Source: JANWKA01 sp035533815 (GTDB lineage: Bacteria > Bacteroidota > Bacteroidia > Chitinophagales > Chitinophagaceae). From it: 18,413 nucleotides of DNA. Position 1 is the first letter of the stretch. Each line of letters starts with the position of its first letter. Below are positions 7,790 through 15,372 of the stretch, one piece after another. The stretch is taken from positions 1 through 18,413 of the forward strand of contig DATLTB010000078.1 of the NCBI GenBank assembly GCA_035533815.1, in the 5' to 3' direction. The position numbers and the translations under genes are program-made. The notes beneath the pieces were generated by a model that ran no database searches, had not been told where the DNA came from, and worked only from the letters and a program-made list of their open reading frames with translations.

Positions 7790-7850
7790 TCCGGGAGCAT
7801 CCAACCAGGAACGGGAACTGGCCCAGGTTTTCAAAATCAGATAGTTTGTA

Positions 7851-7858
7851 TACCTTTG
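7851..7858 (+). promoter_or_regulatory. -7 promoter box for the DUF6580-like gene
   Basis: TACCTTTG is an exact TAnnTTTG match, with TTTC (7829-7832, one mismatch to TTTG) 18 bases upstream. The transcript should start near 7863-7865, directly at the hairpin of 7862-7884, leaving a leader of about 40 bases. Confidence 0.55.
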
Positions 7859-7861
7859 TCC

Positions 7862-7884
7862 CGGAACCTAAATTTCGGGTTCCG
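7862..7884 (+). promoter_or_regulatory. Stem-loop at the predicted 5' end of the DUF6580-like transcript
   Basis: Arms CGGAACC (7862-7868) and GGTTCCG (7878-7884) pair perfectly around a 9-base loop. No T-run follows on either strand, so it does not look like a terminator of manA. Given the -7 box just upstream, it would cap the mRNA 5' end; 5'-terminal stems are known to slow mRNA decay. It could also be an operator. Confidence 0.4.
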
Positions 7885-7905
7885 ATAGGTTATTAATTCT
7901 TCCCC

Positions 7906-8475
7906 ATGACTCGCTCAAATCAAGTGCAAAAGTACCTCCTGCTGGCAGGGTTGATTATTTTAGCCACCCTGGGCCGGCTGTTCACTAATTATATACATCT
8001 CTGGAATTTCGCACCGATCGGCGCCATTGGCTTATTCGGAGGGTTCCAGATGAAAAACAAGCGCCAGGCTTATGTATTGCTGTTGGCAGTACTGCTTAGC
8101 TCGGACCTCTGCCTCGCATTGTTCACCCCGATCAAGGGATTTTACGGTTGGAGCCAGTTGCTGAACTATGCTGCTTTCCTCCTGATCGTTTACATAGGTA
8201 CCCGGATTCACCGGATCAATACCCGCAATGTGGTACTAGCTTCCCTGGGCGCATCCATCCTGTTCTTTACCCTGTCTAATTTTGGAGTATGGTTGTTTGC
8301 AGGGGGGGTGGCCCCTTATACCCCTAATCCGCAGGGCCTGTTGAATACCTATCTGCTGGCCATACCCTTCCTAGGCAATACGATTGCAGGGGATTTGTTT
8401 TTTTGCACCCTCTTGTTTGGAAGCTGGGCGCTGGTTCGTCATCTCTTAGCCAAAAAAACCCCCGTTGCCTCCTGA
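7906..8475 (+). CDS. DUF6580-like integral membrane protein
   Basis: The 189-residue product is strongly hydrophobic, with about five to six membrane segments (near 9-28, 35-47, 54-73, 84-99, 108-132 and 147-179). It has the pattern I associate with the DUF6580 family: NFAPIGAIGLFGG (34-46), a charged turn MKNKRQ, LSSD (64-67), SNFGVWL (124-130), then GLLNTYLLAIPFLGNTIAGD (144-163). Family members have no established function that I know of. The shape and size recall small substrate-binding membrane subunits of vitamin transporters, but that is only a structural guess. It has its own promoter and 5' hairpin and ends 2 bases from the convergent DUF2252 gene. I am confident that it is real and membrane-bound, and moderately confident of the family. 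Confidence 0.8.
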   Translation: MTRSNQVQKYLLLAGLIILATLGRLFTNYIHLWNFAPIGAIGLFGGFQMKNKRQAYVLLLAVLLSSDLCLALFTPIKGFYGWSQLLNYAAFLLIVYIGTRIHRINTRNVVLASLGASILFFTLSNFGVWLFAGGVAPYTPNPQGLLNTYLLAIPFLGNTIAGDLFFCTLLFGSWALVRHLLAKKTPVAS

Positions 8476-8482
8476 ATTCAGG
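8471..8482. repeat. 12-base palindrome supplying both convergent stop codons
   Basis: CCTGAATTCAGG is a perfect palindrome. It holds TGA (8473-8475) ending the DUF6580-like gene on the plus strand and TGA (8480-8478) ending the DUF2252 gene on the minus strand. T-rich runs lie beyond it in both directions (TTTTTATTTT at 8490-8499 on plus; T7 on minus, from the A-run at 8453-8459). It could therefore serve as a compact, weak bidirectional terminator with a 4-bp stem. Confidence 0.45.
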
Positions 8483-9701
8483 TAGATCCATTTTTATTTT
8501 CGCTGAAAAAACCTTTTTTAAGCGCGGTCAGATAACGGGCATAATCTTTCAATACCTGTCCGGAGTAAGATTTCGCATATTTCAGGATTTCGGTTTGCCA
8601 GGTTTTATTCGCTCCAAATGATTTCAACTCATCGGTGGTGGAAGAACCTTGCTGGCCACCGCTGCGGAGCTGACCGGATGCGGTCATGATGGCCATGGTA
8701 TCCATGATCCCGGCCAGTTTGTTTTCCTTACCCCGGCAAAGCGCCAAATCCATCTTATCGGCTGTAGGCTGCAGTTCCCTGAGGACAAAGGATCTATTCA
8801 GATGAGGGATGACTGTAATCAAGGCAGGAGAAACATGCTGAACCCTTTTTTGTATGGATACCACCCGCCCTGCCTGGTTCTTCCACTGGGGTTGATGAAG
8901 GGTAAGGTAAGGGGTGAGCGAAGAACTGACCGCTTCCTTGAGGTCTAGCAGATTGATTTTCTCCGCAGAACCCTTGATTTCAGCCAGCAGGATATAGCGT
9001 TCCAGGCCCAGGCTGCCAGTGCCTGCAATCCGTTGGGCTACATCCAGGATGCGGTAAGATTTATGGGACTTAGTTTGATTTTTTGACCAGTTTTCGATCA
9101 GGGAAGCGATCTCCTTTTTACGGTTTGCCGGCAAACTAAAAGCCTTTTCCCCATCACAAAGGAGATGAGCAGGGTGTTTTCCCGGCCTGGTATGGCTTTT
9201 AATGAAACTCTTTTGGGTGCGCCGGGTTACCTGGCGGATAAAGTATTTTAGCAGGCCATGGGAGGTGGCTGCCTCACTGACCAGGGCCTTTCCTTCCTGT
9301 AAAACATTGGTGTATTGTTGGAGGCATCGCCGGGCGAGCTGGTCTCCTTCCCGCGCAGGCAGGCCCATGGTATGCATGGCCACATGGATACTGCAAAGCA
9401 GTCTGGCCAGTTCCCAGGAGGGAGGCGCCAGGACCGCTTCATCAAAATCATTGAGATCAAAATAAACCAGGCGGTTATCTCCTTTATAGGTCCCAAAATT
9501 TTCCAGGTGCAGGTCACCGCAAATCCACACCCTGCGCTCATCCGGGATCTGTGCCTTCTGACTGAAATCCTCATAGAACAGATGGCAGGTCCCCCTCAGG
9601 AAACGGAACGGGTTTTGCCCCATGGCGGCATATTTCAGGGGCAGGATATCCCGGAGGCGGTCCCTGTTAAACTGATGGATGGATTCCAGGATATTGCGCA
9701 T
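8478..9701 (-). CDS. DUF2252 family protein, kinase-like fold
   Basis: The 407-residue cytoplasmic protein carries the hallmarks of DUF2252: an early MGQNPFRFLRG segment (27-37), GDLHLENFG (62-70) and FDLNDFDEA (81-89). The last two resemble the catalytic HxxN and metal-binding DFD elements of aminoglycoside-phosphotransferase/kinase-like folds. Later it has RIAGTGSLGLERYILLAEIK (near 225-245) and FVLRELQPTADKMDL (about 309-323), also typical. The family's substrate and reaction are not established; a phosphotransferase role is a fold-based inference. It starts at ATG 9701, 16 bases from a -7 box. It converges on a membrane protein gene with only 2 bases between stops, so its terminator must lie inside the neighbour's 3' end. 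Confidence 0.88.
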   Translation of the reverse strand: MRNILESIHQFNRDRLRDILPLKYAAMGQNPFRFLRGTCHLFYEDFSQKAQIPDERRVWICGDLHLENFGTYKGDNRLVYFDLNDFDEAVLAPPSWELARLLCSIHVAMHTMGLPAREGDQLARRCLQQYTNVLQEGKALVSEAATSHGLLKYFIRQVTRRTQKSFIKSHTRPGKHPAHLLCDGEKAFSLPANRKKEIASLIENWSKNQTKSHKSYRILDVAQRIAGTGSLGLERYILLAEIKGSAEKINLLDLKEAVSSSLTPYLTLHQPQWKNQAGRVVSIQKRVQHVSPALITVIPHLNRSFVLRELQPTADKMDLALCRGKENKLAGIMDTMAIMTASGQLRSGGQQGSSTTDELKSFGANKTWQTEILKYAKSYSGQVLKDYARYLTALKKGFFSENKNGST

Positions 9702-9717
9702 AGGATGGCTTAAAGGT

Positions 9718-9725
9718 CAAATTTA
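9718..9725 (-). promoter_or_regulatory. -7 promoter box for the DUF2252 gene
   Basis: The minus strand reads TAAATTTG, an exact TAnnTTTG match, with TGTG (plus positions 9744-9747, one mismatch to TTTG) 18 bases further upstream. The transcript would start near 9711, leaving about 10 bases of leader before ATG 9701. The remaining gap to parC (to 9944) shows no gene or other feature. Confidence 0.5.
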
Positions 9726-9944
9726 TAGATGGATGGTTCTTTCCACAGGAATTGGATCCCCAGCCCTGTGTTGAAGTCCTGTTTACCCGTCTGAGGGTAC
9801 CCATATGCCGCATTCCCCCTCCCGGTCCATGCAGCTGCCAACGACGATGAGTGGCAGGATCCTGATCAGGCCGGATAAATGGAAAAGCATGTCCTTCGAA
9901 TTTCACCTAAACTACTTTTATAAATTGACAAACAGGGTTTCGGC

Positions 9945-12467
9945 TCAAAATAATTCTCCCTGCGTATTGCCAGGGGCCTGGGTGGTCGGGGAAACCAGTT
10001 CTATATTTTGCAGGTCGTTTCCGCAAAGGCGGTTACCGATGGCTTTCCATCCCATTACCTCCACGAATTTTCCCAGGTGAATGACCTGTTTTTTGGCATC
10101 CGATCTTTTTTTACCCGTGACCAGCCTGATCACCGGGTTTGGCTGGATAGTGACCAGGACCAGCCGGCTGGCTATATCTTCCCGGATGAAGGGGAACTTA
10201 TTATTGAGGGTTAGGGTCTCGATCCGGAACCTTTTGACATTATATTGCTTTTTCTCCCCATCGAAATATACTGCGCTCACGATCAGCTTTGGATCAAATT
10301 TTCCAATCTGAAGGACCCCTGCTGATTCATAACGGTTGGTGAGTTCATATCCGGTGAGTTCATAGGAACCATCCCGGTAGAAGGCAATGATGCGGTCATC
10401 CAGGTGGAAACTTCCCAGGCTGGCACCCCGGCCCTCGGTATTCAACCGGCCTACCTCGGAGTCGAACCAAATCTGAATACCCGATAATGTGGAGGATCCC
10501 TTTTCTTTCAGTTTGACAGATTTGACCGGGAACCTGGTCAGTTGATTTCCCGTAGAGCTTCGGGAACGGATTTCCAACTCGGAAAAATCAAAGTCTAATA
10601 TTTTTTTGCGGGCAGAAGAGGAAGGATGCAGGTTAACCGTTACCCGTTCTGCTTCGCCATTGGGATTTGCAGTGAGATAATGGACCCGGCATTTCTCTCC
10701 TTTTCCCAGGGGATATTCCCGGTCCATGGTTACCCCCGTAACCTGGAAACGCTTGGCATAACTAATGCCCGTACCGGTATCTGAGTAGATCAGGTTGTAA
10801 GTTGTCCTTTCATCATTTTTACGGAAAATATCCAGGTGGATGATATCCTTTCCTACAAATGCTTTTTCAGATACCCGGGTGACCATCATTTTCCCATCCC
10901 GCCGGATGATGATCACCTGATCGAGATCGGAACATTCAAAGGCAAACTCATCTTTTTTCAGGCTGGTGCCTACAAATCCTTCGATCTTGTTGACATATAA
11001 CCGGGTATTGGCCATGGCCACAGCACTGGCTTGAATAGTCTCGAAATTACGGATCTGGGTGCGCCGCTCCCGGCCTTTTCCATATTTTTTCAAAAGTTTT
11101 TCAAAATAATCAATAGTATATTCAGTCAGGTGGCTGAGATGATGGGACATCTGACTGATCTTTTCCTCAATTTCTGCAATATGTTCATCGGCTTTTTTAC
11201 TATCGAACCTGGATATCCGTTTGATCCTGATCTCAGTTAGTTTGACCAGATCATCCGGAACAACCTCCCTTTTGAGCTTCACTTTGTAAGGATGCAATCC
11301 CCGGTCAATCTCATCCAGGACCTCCTGCCAGGTCTCAGCGTCCTCGATGCGACGGTATATCCGCTTTTCTATGAAAATTTTCTCCAGGGAACTGTAATGC
11401 CAGTCCTCTTCCAGCTCCTTGAGATAGATCTTCAATTCTTGATTAAGCAGCTCCCGGGTATGGTCTGCAGCGTGGTGTAGCAAATCATTCACCCCGACAA
11501 ACCGGGGTTTGTCCTCCATGATCACACAGGCATTGGGGCTCAGGGATACTTCGCAGTCTGTAAAGGCATAGAGGGCATCGGTGGTGATATCCGGGGATAT
11601 TCCCGGTGCAAGCTGTACCTGTATCTCTACTTCCTTTGCGGTGTTATCCACTACTTTTTTAATGCGGATCTTCCCGTTCTCACTGGCTTTTACAATGGAA
11701 TCCATCAGCTGAAGGGTAGTTATCCCGAAGGGTACATCCCGGATGACCAGGGTCTTTTTATCCAATTCTTCAATCCTTGCTCTTACCCTTATCCTGCTTC
11801 CCCTGCGGCCTTCATTGTACCCGCTGATATCACACATCCCTCCTGTGGGAAAATCAGGAAAGAGCTCAAATTTCTTACCCTGCAGGCACTTGATGGAGGC
11901 TTCTATGAGCTCCCGGAAATTATGCGGCAGTATTTTGGTGGAGAGGCCCACCGCTATGCCATCGGCCCCCTGAGCCAGCAAGAGGGGAAACTTCACAGGC
12001 AGGGTTAGCGGTTCATTTTTGCGGCCATCATAACTGAGCTGCCAGGACGTGGTCTTGGGATTGAATACCACGTCGAGGGCAAATCCGGATAACCGGGCCT
12101 CAATATACCGGGCAGCGGCAGCTTCGTCCCCGGTGCGCAGGTCCCCCCAGTTGCCCTGGGTTTCCAGGAGCAGTTCCTTTTGGCCCATCAGCACCAGGGC
12201 TTCCCCGATGGAGGCATCTCCATGAGGATGGAACTGCATGGATTGTCCGATGATATTGGCTACTTTATTGAACCGCCCATCGTTCATTTCGTACATGGCA
12301 TGCAGGATACGGCGCTGGACGGGCTTGAGCCCGTCCTCAGCCGCCGGTATAGCCCTTTCCAGGATTACATATGATGCATAGTCCAGGAAAAAATCCCGGT
12401 ACATCCCGCTCAGGGGCTGTTGGACATACAGGGGATCACCCAACGGCAAATGGGGTTTTTCGCTCAT
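9945..12467 (-). CDS. parC: DNA topoisomerase IV subunit A
   Basis: ParC cleaves and rejoins DNA in topoisomerase IV, which unlinks daughter chromosomes. The start is set at ATG 12467 (MSEKPHLPLG, 840 residues). The frame stays open to 12548, but that extension overlaps the upstream gene and has no family match. The catalytic tyrosine is Tyr121 in ARYIEARLSGFA. The quinolone-binding region reads HPHGDASIGE (80-89), with Ala85 at the E. coli GyrA Ser83 position and Glu89 at the Asp87 position. WHD, tower and a helical coiled coil (about 410-490) follow, then a C-terminal beta-pinwheel-like domain from about 500. I find no GyrA-box (QRRGGRG type), which favours topoisomerase IV over gyrase. It is last in a three-gene operon with parE, 11 bases after the DUF1835 gene. 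Confidence 0.93.
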   Translation of the reverse strand: MSEKPHLPLGDPLYVQQPLSGMYRDFFLDYASYVILERAIPAAEDGLKPVQRRILHAMYEMNDGRFNKVANIIGQSMQFHPHGDASIGEALVLMGQKELLLETQGNWGDLRTGDEAAAARYIEARLSGFALDVVFNPKTTSWQLSYDGRKNEPLTLPVKFPLLLAQGADGIAVGLSTKILPHNFRELIEASIKCLQGKKFELFPDFPTGGMCDISGYNEGRRGSRIRVRARIEELDKKTLVIRDVPFGITTLQLMDSIVKASENGKIRIKKVVDNTAKEVEIQVQLAPGISPDITTDALYAFTDCEVSLSPNACVIMEDKPRFVGVNDLLHHAADHTRELLNQELKIYLKELEEDWHYSSLEKIFIEKRIYRRIEDAETWQEVLDEIDRGLHPYKVKLKREVVPDDLVKLTEIRIKRISRFDSKKADEHIAEIEEKISQMSHHLSHLTEYTIDYFEKLLKKYGKGRERRTQIRNFETIQASAVAMANTRLYVNKIEGFVGTSLKKDEFAFECSDLDQVIIIRRDGKMMVTRVSEKAFVGKDIIHLDIFRKNDERTTYNLIYSDTGTGISYAKRFQVTGVTMDREYPLGKGEKCRVHYLTANPNGEAERVTVNLHPSSSARKKILDFDFSELEIRSRSSTGNQLTRFPVKSVKLKEKGSSTLSGIQIWFDSEVGRLNTEGRGASLGSFHLDDRIIAFYRDGSYELTGYELTNRYESAGVLQIGKFDPKLIVSAVYFDGEKKQYNVKRFRIETLTLNNKFPFIREDIASRLVLVTIQPNPVIRLVTGKKRSDAKKQVIHLGKFVEVMGWKAIGNRLCGNDLQNIELVSPTTQAPGNTQGELF

Positions 12468-12478
12468 GGTGATCTGTT

Positions 12479-13315
12479 TTAGGGGCCCTGATTGATTCGG
12501 GCCTGATTGGACTGTTCGGAAACCGTACTCCACAGGCGCACCTGCCATTCGTTTGGGTGATCGGGTGTAACTGATTCCAGGATACCTGCGGCAGACAGTT
12601 CCCGGATCCTCCAGAGCAGGAAGGGGATAGAGGCAAATGGCAACGACCTGTCCCGGGCATGCCCTGCGATGCGAAGGGCTTTTTGGAAGTTCAGGCTACA
12701 ATGGGTAAGCAGGGCAGTATCATATGCGGAGGCATCCAGGGATAAAAGCCCTTTTGATCCTTCCAGGGTACGCAGCATGGCATTTTCCTGCACCTGTTTT
12801 TGCCATTCCGTGCTGATGGCCTCAAATCCGGCCGTACTGATTTCAGTGGCCAGTGCCCGGGCTTTCAGGAATTCCCGGGGCGGGATCTGGGAGAGGTTTA
12901 TGGGATAGAAAACACTTTTTTTTTCATTGATAAAGGGCAGATTGTTCAGGTAAATGATATGGGTCCTGCCGGGGAATGGCCCCAACATCCCGGCCAAATG
13001 GTAATAACCGCAGAGATCCCTGGGGTTCGGAGCTGCCCAGATCCAGGCTTCCAGCCCGGGGTCATCATTCATTTTGTGCAAAACTTCCTCCGACAGGAGT
13101 TCATTTGTCACGGATGGGTTCAGACCTAGCATGCGGTTCCATCCTGCCCGGTCTGCGGCCCGGGGACCATTCCCGGGATCCTCCCTTAAGGGGCCCGCCG
13201 ACAGATCATCGGTAAAAACAGCCGTTTCGCCAGCTAAGATATCATCCAGTCCAATGGCAGCAAGCAGGTTTTCTTCACCGGCTGGCTCGAAAAGAATATG
13301 GATCAATTTTTCCAT
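12479..13315 (-). CDS. DUF1835/DUF3658 domain protein encoded between parE and parC
   Basis: The 278-residue soluble protein starts IHILFEPAGEENLLAAI (5-21) and continues GETAVFTDDLSAGPL (29-43), the DUF1835 N-terminal pattern: a small alpha/beta domain with an acidic loop. LEAWIWAAPNPRDLCGYYHL lies near 88-107. The C-terminal part, with PFLLWRIRELSAAGILE and an ending EWQVRL, resembles DUF3658. There is no signal peptide or membrane segment. No enzymatic activity is established for these domains to my knowledge. It is flanked by parE (11 bases upstream) and parC (11 bases downstream) on the same strand, so it must be co-transcribed with topoisomerase IV. A role in assembly or regulation of that enzyme is an inference from position only; a hitchhiking gene is equally possible. 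Confidence 0.85.
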   Translation of the reverse strand: MEKLIHILFEPAGEENLLAAIGLDDILAGETAVFTDDLSAGPLREDPGNGPRAADRAGWNRMLGLNPSVTNELLSEEVLHKMNDDPGLEAWIWAAPNPRDLCGYYHLAGMLGPFPGRTHIIYLNNLPFINEKKSVFYPINLSQIPPREFLKARALATEISTAGFEAISTEWQKQVQENAMLRTLEGSKGLLSLDASAYDTALLTHCSLNFQKALRIAGHARDRSLPFASIPFLLWRIRELSAAGILESVTPDHPNEWQVRLWSTVSEQSNQARINQGP

Positions 13316-13326
13316 GAGACAAGGAT

Positions 13327-15222
13327 TTATATGCCGGTTTCAGCCAGGTCTTTTTCATATTTCAGGTTACCAATAATGAACTCCTGCCTTTCCATGGTGT
13401 TTTTGCCCATGTAATATTCAAGCAGCTTAGGTACCGGCATATCCAGGTTGTTCATGATAATGGGCACCAGCCGGATCTGATCTCCGATAAAATTACCGAA
13501 CTCTTCGGGGGAAATCTCCCCCAGGCCCTTGAAACGGGTGATTTCCGGCTTACTGCTTAGCTTCAGCACGGCGGCCTTTTTTTCTTCCTCCGAATAACAG
13601 TAAATGGTCTCTGTTTTGTTCCTGACCCGGAACAGGGGTGTCTCCAGGATATAGACAAAGTCCTTTTTTACCAGGTCCGGGAAAAACTGCAGAAAAAAGG
13701 TCAGCAACAGTAGCCGGATATGCATTCCATCCACATCCGCATCGGTTGCAATGACCACTTTCTTGTAGCGGATGCCGTCCAGGCCATCTTCTATATTCAG
13801 GGCATGCTGCAGCAGATTGAACTCTTCATTCTCATATACTATTTTTTTGGAAAGGCCGTAGCAGTTGAGGGGTTTGCCGCGCAGGCTGAACACGGCCTGC
13901 GTTTCCACATTCCTGGATTTGGTGATTGATCCGCTGGCGGAATCCCCTTCTGTGATAAAAATGGTGGTTTCCATCCGCTTGGATTCCGTTTCTTCATTCA
14001 ACCTACCTTCCGGGACCTCGTTGAGGTGAATTCGGCAATCCCGGAGCTTTCGATTATGCAGATTAGCTTTTTTGGCTCTTTCACCGGCAAGTTTTTTGAT
14101 GCCGGCTAGATCTTTCCGTTCCCGTTCATTCTGTTCAATACGTTTTTTTAAGGCTTCGGAAACAACAGGATTTTTATGCAGGTAATTATCCAGTTCCCGG
14201 CTCAGGAATTCCCCGATGAAATTTTTCACCGAAGGTCCACCTTCAGATATACTTTGGGAACCTAACCGGGTCTTGGTCTGGGATTCAAAGACCGGTTCCT
14301 GGACCCGAATGGATATTGCAGCGCATATGGAACCCCGGATATCGGCTGCATCATAATCTTTTTTATAAAAATCCCGGATGGTTTTCACATAGGATTCCTT
14401 GAATGCAGCCAGATGAGTGCCTCCCTGGGTAGTGAACTGACCATTTACAAAAGAATAGTAATCCTCTCCGTATTCATGGGTGTGCGTGACTGCCAGTTCC
14501 AAATCTGGACCTTTCAGGTGAATGATCGGGTAACAGGCTTCTTCCTCCTCATTGACTTTACTGCGTAACAGATCCAGCAGACCGTTTTTGGATTGGTATT
14601 TATGTCCATTGAGCAGGATGGCCATTCCTGCGTTCAGGTAGCAATAGTTCTTGATCTGGATCTCCAGAAATTCCGGAATAAAATGATAATGGCGAAAGAT
14701 AGCCGGATCCGGGATAAAGGTGACCATAGTACCACCCGCTTCCCTGGTGGATGTTTCCCGGTGTTCTTTTTTCAGGTTACCTGTTTCAAACTCAGCCACC
14801 TTAGTCCGTCCTTCCCGGATGGACTCCACACGGAAAGAAGCAGACAGGGCATTTACTGCTTTGGTCCCCACCCCGTTCAGCCCCACCGATTTGCTGAAGA
14901 CCTTGCTATCATATTTGGCCCCAGTGTTGATTTTTGATACCGCTTCTACTACCTTTCCCAGGGGGATACCCCGTCCAAAATCCCGCACGGTCACCGTGTG
15001 ACCGGTTACCGTAATTTCGATCTGGCGACCAAACCCCATGGTATATTCGTCCACGGCGTTATCAATCACTTCCTTGAGCATGACATAAATGCCATCATCA
15101 GGGCTGGACCCATCCCCAAGTTTTCCGACATACATACCCGGTCGCAGGCGGATATGTTCCCGCCAATCCAGGGTAGTGATGGATGCTTCAGTATATGCGG
15201 CAAACAAATCTTTGTTGTCCAT
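13327..15222 (-). CDS. parE: DNA topoisomerase IV subunit B
   Basis: ParE is the ATPase subunit of topoisomerase IV and pairs with ParC encoded two genes downstream. From ATG 15222 the product is 631 residues. The GHKL ATPase domain shows EVIDNAVDEY (51-60, with Glu51 and Asn55), DFGRGIP (81-87) and the ATP lid SVGLNGVGTKAVNALS (112-127). The QTK loop is QTKTRLGS (315-322). The TOPRIM domain has EGDSASGS (425-432) and DADVDG (494-499), and FKGLGE sits at 564-569. The frame is open up to 15318, but that upstream part has no family likeness and would span the predicted promoter; a Met at 15255 is also less likely. KLGDGSSPDDGIYVMLKEV is typical of Bacteroidota ParE. Confidence 0.94.
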   Translation of the reverse strand: MDNKDLFAAYTEASITTLDWREHIRLRPGMYVGKLGDGSSPDDGIYVMLKEVIDNAVDEYTMGFGRQIEITVTGHTVTVRDFGRGIPLGKVVEAVSKINTGAKYDSKVFSKSVGLNGVGTKAVNALSASFRVESIREGRTKVAEFETGNLKKEHRETSTREAGGTMVTFIPDPAIFRHYHFIPEFLEIQIKNYCYLNAGMAILLNGHKYQSKNGLLDLLRSKVNEEEEACYPIIHLKGPDLELAVTHTHEYGEDYYSFVNGQFTTQGGTHLAAFKESYVKTIRDFYKKDYDAADIRGSICAAISIRVQEPVFESQTKTRLGSQSISEGGPSVKNFIGEFLSRELDNYLHKNPVVSEALKKRIEQNERERKDLAGIKKLAGERAKKANLHNRKLRDCRIHLNEVPEGRLNEETESKRMETTIFITEGDSASGSITKSRNVETQAVFSLRGKPLNCYGLSKKIVYENEEFNLLQHALNIEDGLDGIRYKKVVIATDADVDGMHIRLLLLTFFLQFFPDLVKKDFVYILETPLFRVRNKTETIYCYSEEEKKAAVLKLSSKPEITRFKGLGEISPEEFGNFIGDQIRLVPIIMNNLDMPVPKLLEYYMGKNTMERQEFIIGNLKYEKDLAETGI

Positions 15223-15265
15223 AGGGGATGGCCAGGATACTAAATCCTTTAGCATTTCAATCCGG

Positions 15266-15273
15266 CAAAAATA
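15266..15273 (-). promoter_or_regulatory. -7 promoter box for the parE-DUF1835-parC operon
   Basis: The minus strand reads TATTTTTG, an exact TAnnTTTG match. The predicted transcript start near 15260 lies between the overlong frame start (15318) and ATG 15222, supporting the latter as the real start. No clear -33 TTTG was found. Confidence 0.45.
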
Positions 15274-15372
15274 AAACTTTGGGGGGATCTGTGGGCAGGA
15301 AGTTTTGCAGGCAGGCAATATTTACCGGAAGGATGGGGCTGTTTATATATATTTAAGAAAAAAAAGGATTTC

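Noticed and set aside
9805..10080. 91-codon plus-strand frame overlapping the parC 3' end
   Set aside because: It mostly overlaps parC antisense, and the composition looks non-coding.
12465..12548. N-terminal extension of parC by 27 residues
   Set aside because: It overlaps the upstream DUF1835 gene by about 70 bases and has no resemblance to ParC; ATG 12467 gives a clean 11-base gap.
15223..15318. N-terminal extension of parE by 32 residues
   Set aside because: The extra residues (Cys/Pro-rich) do not resemble ParE and would span the predicted promoter; ATG 15222 fits the family start.
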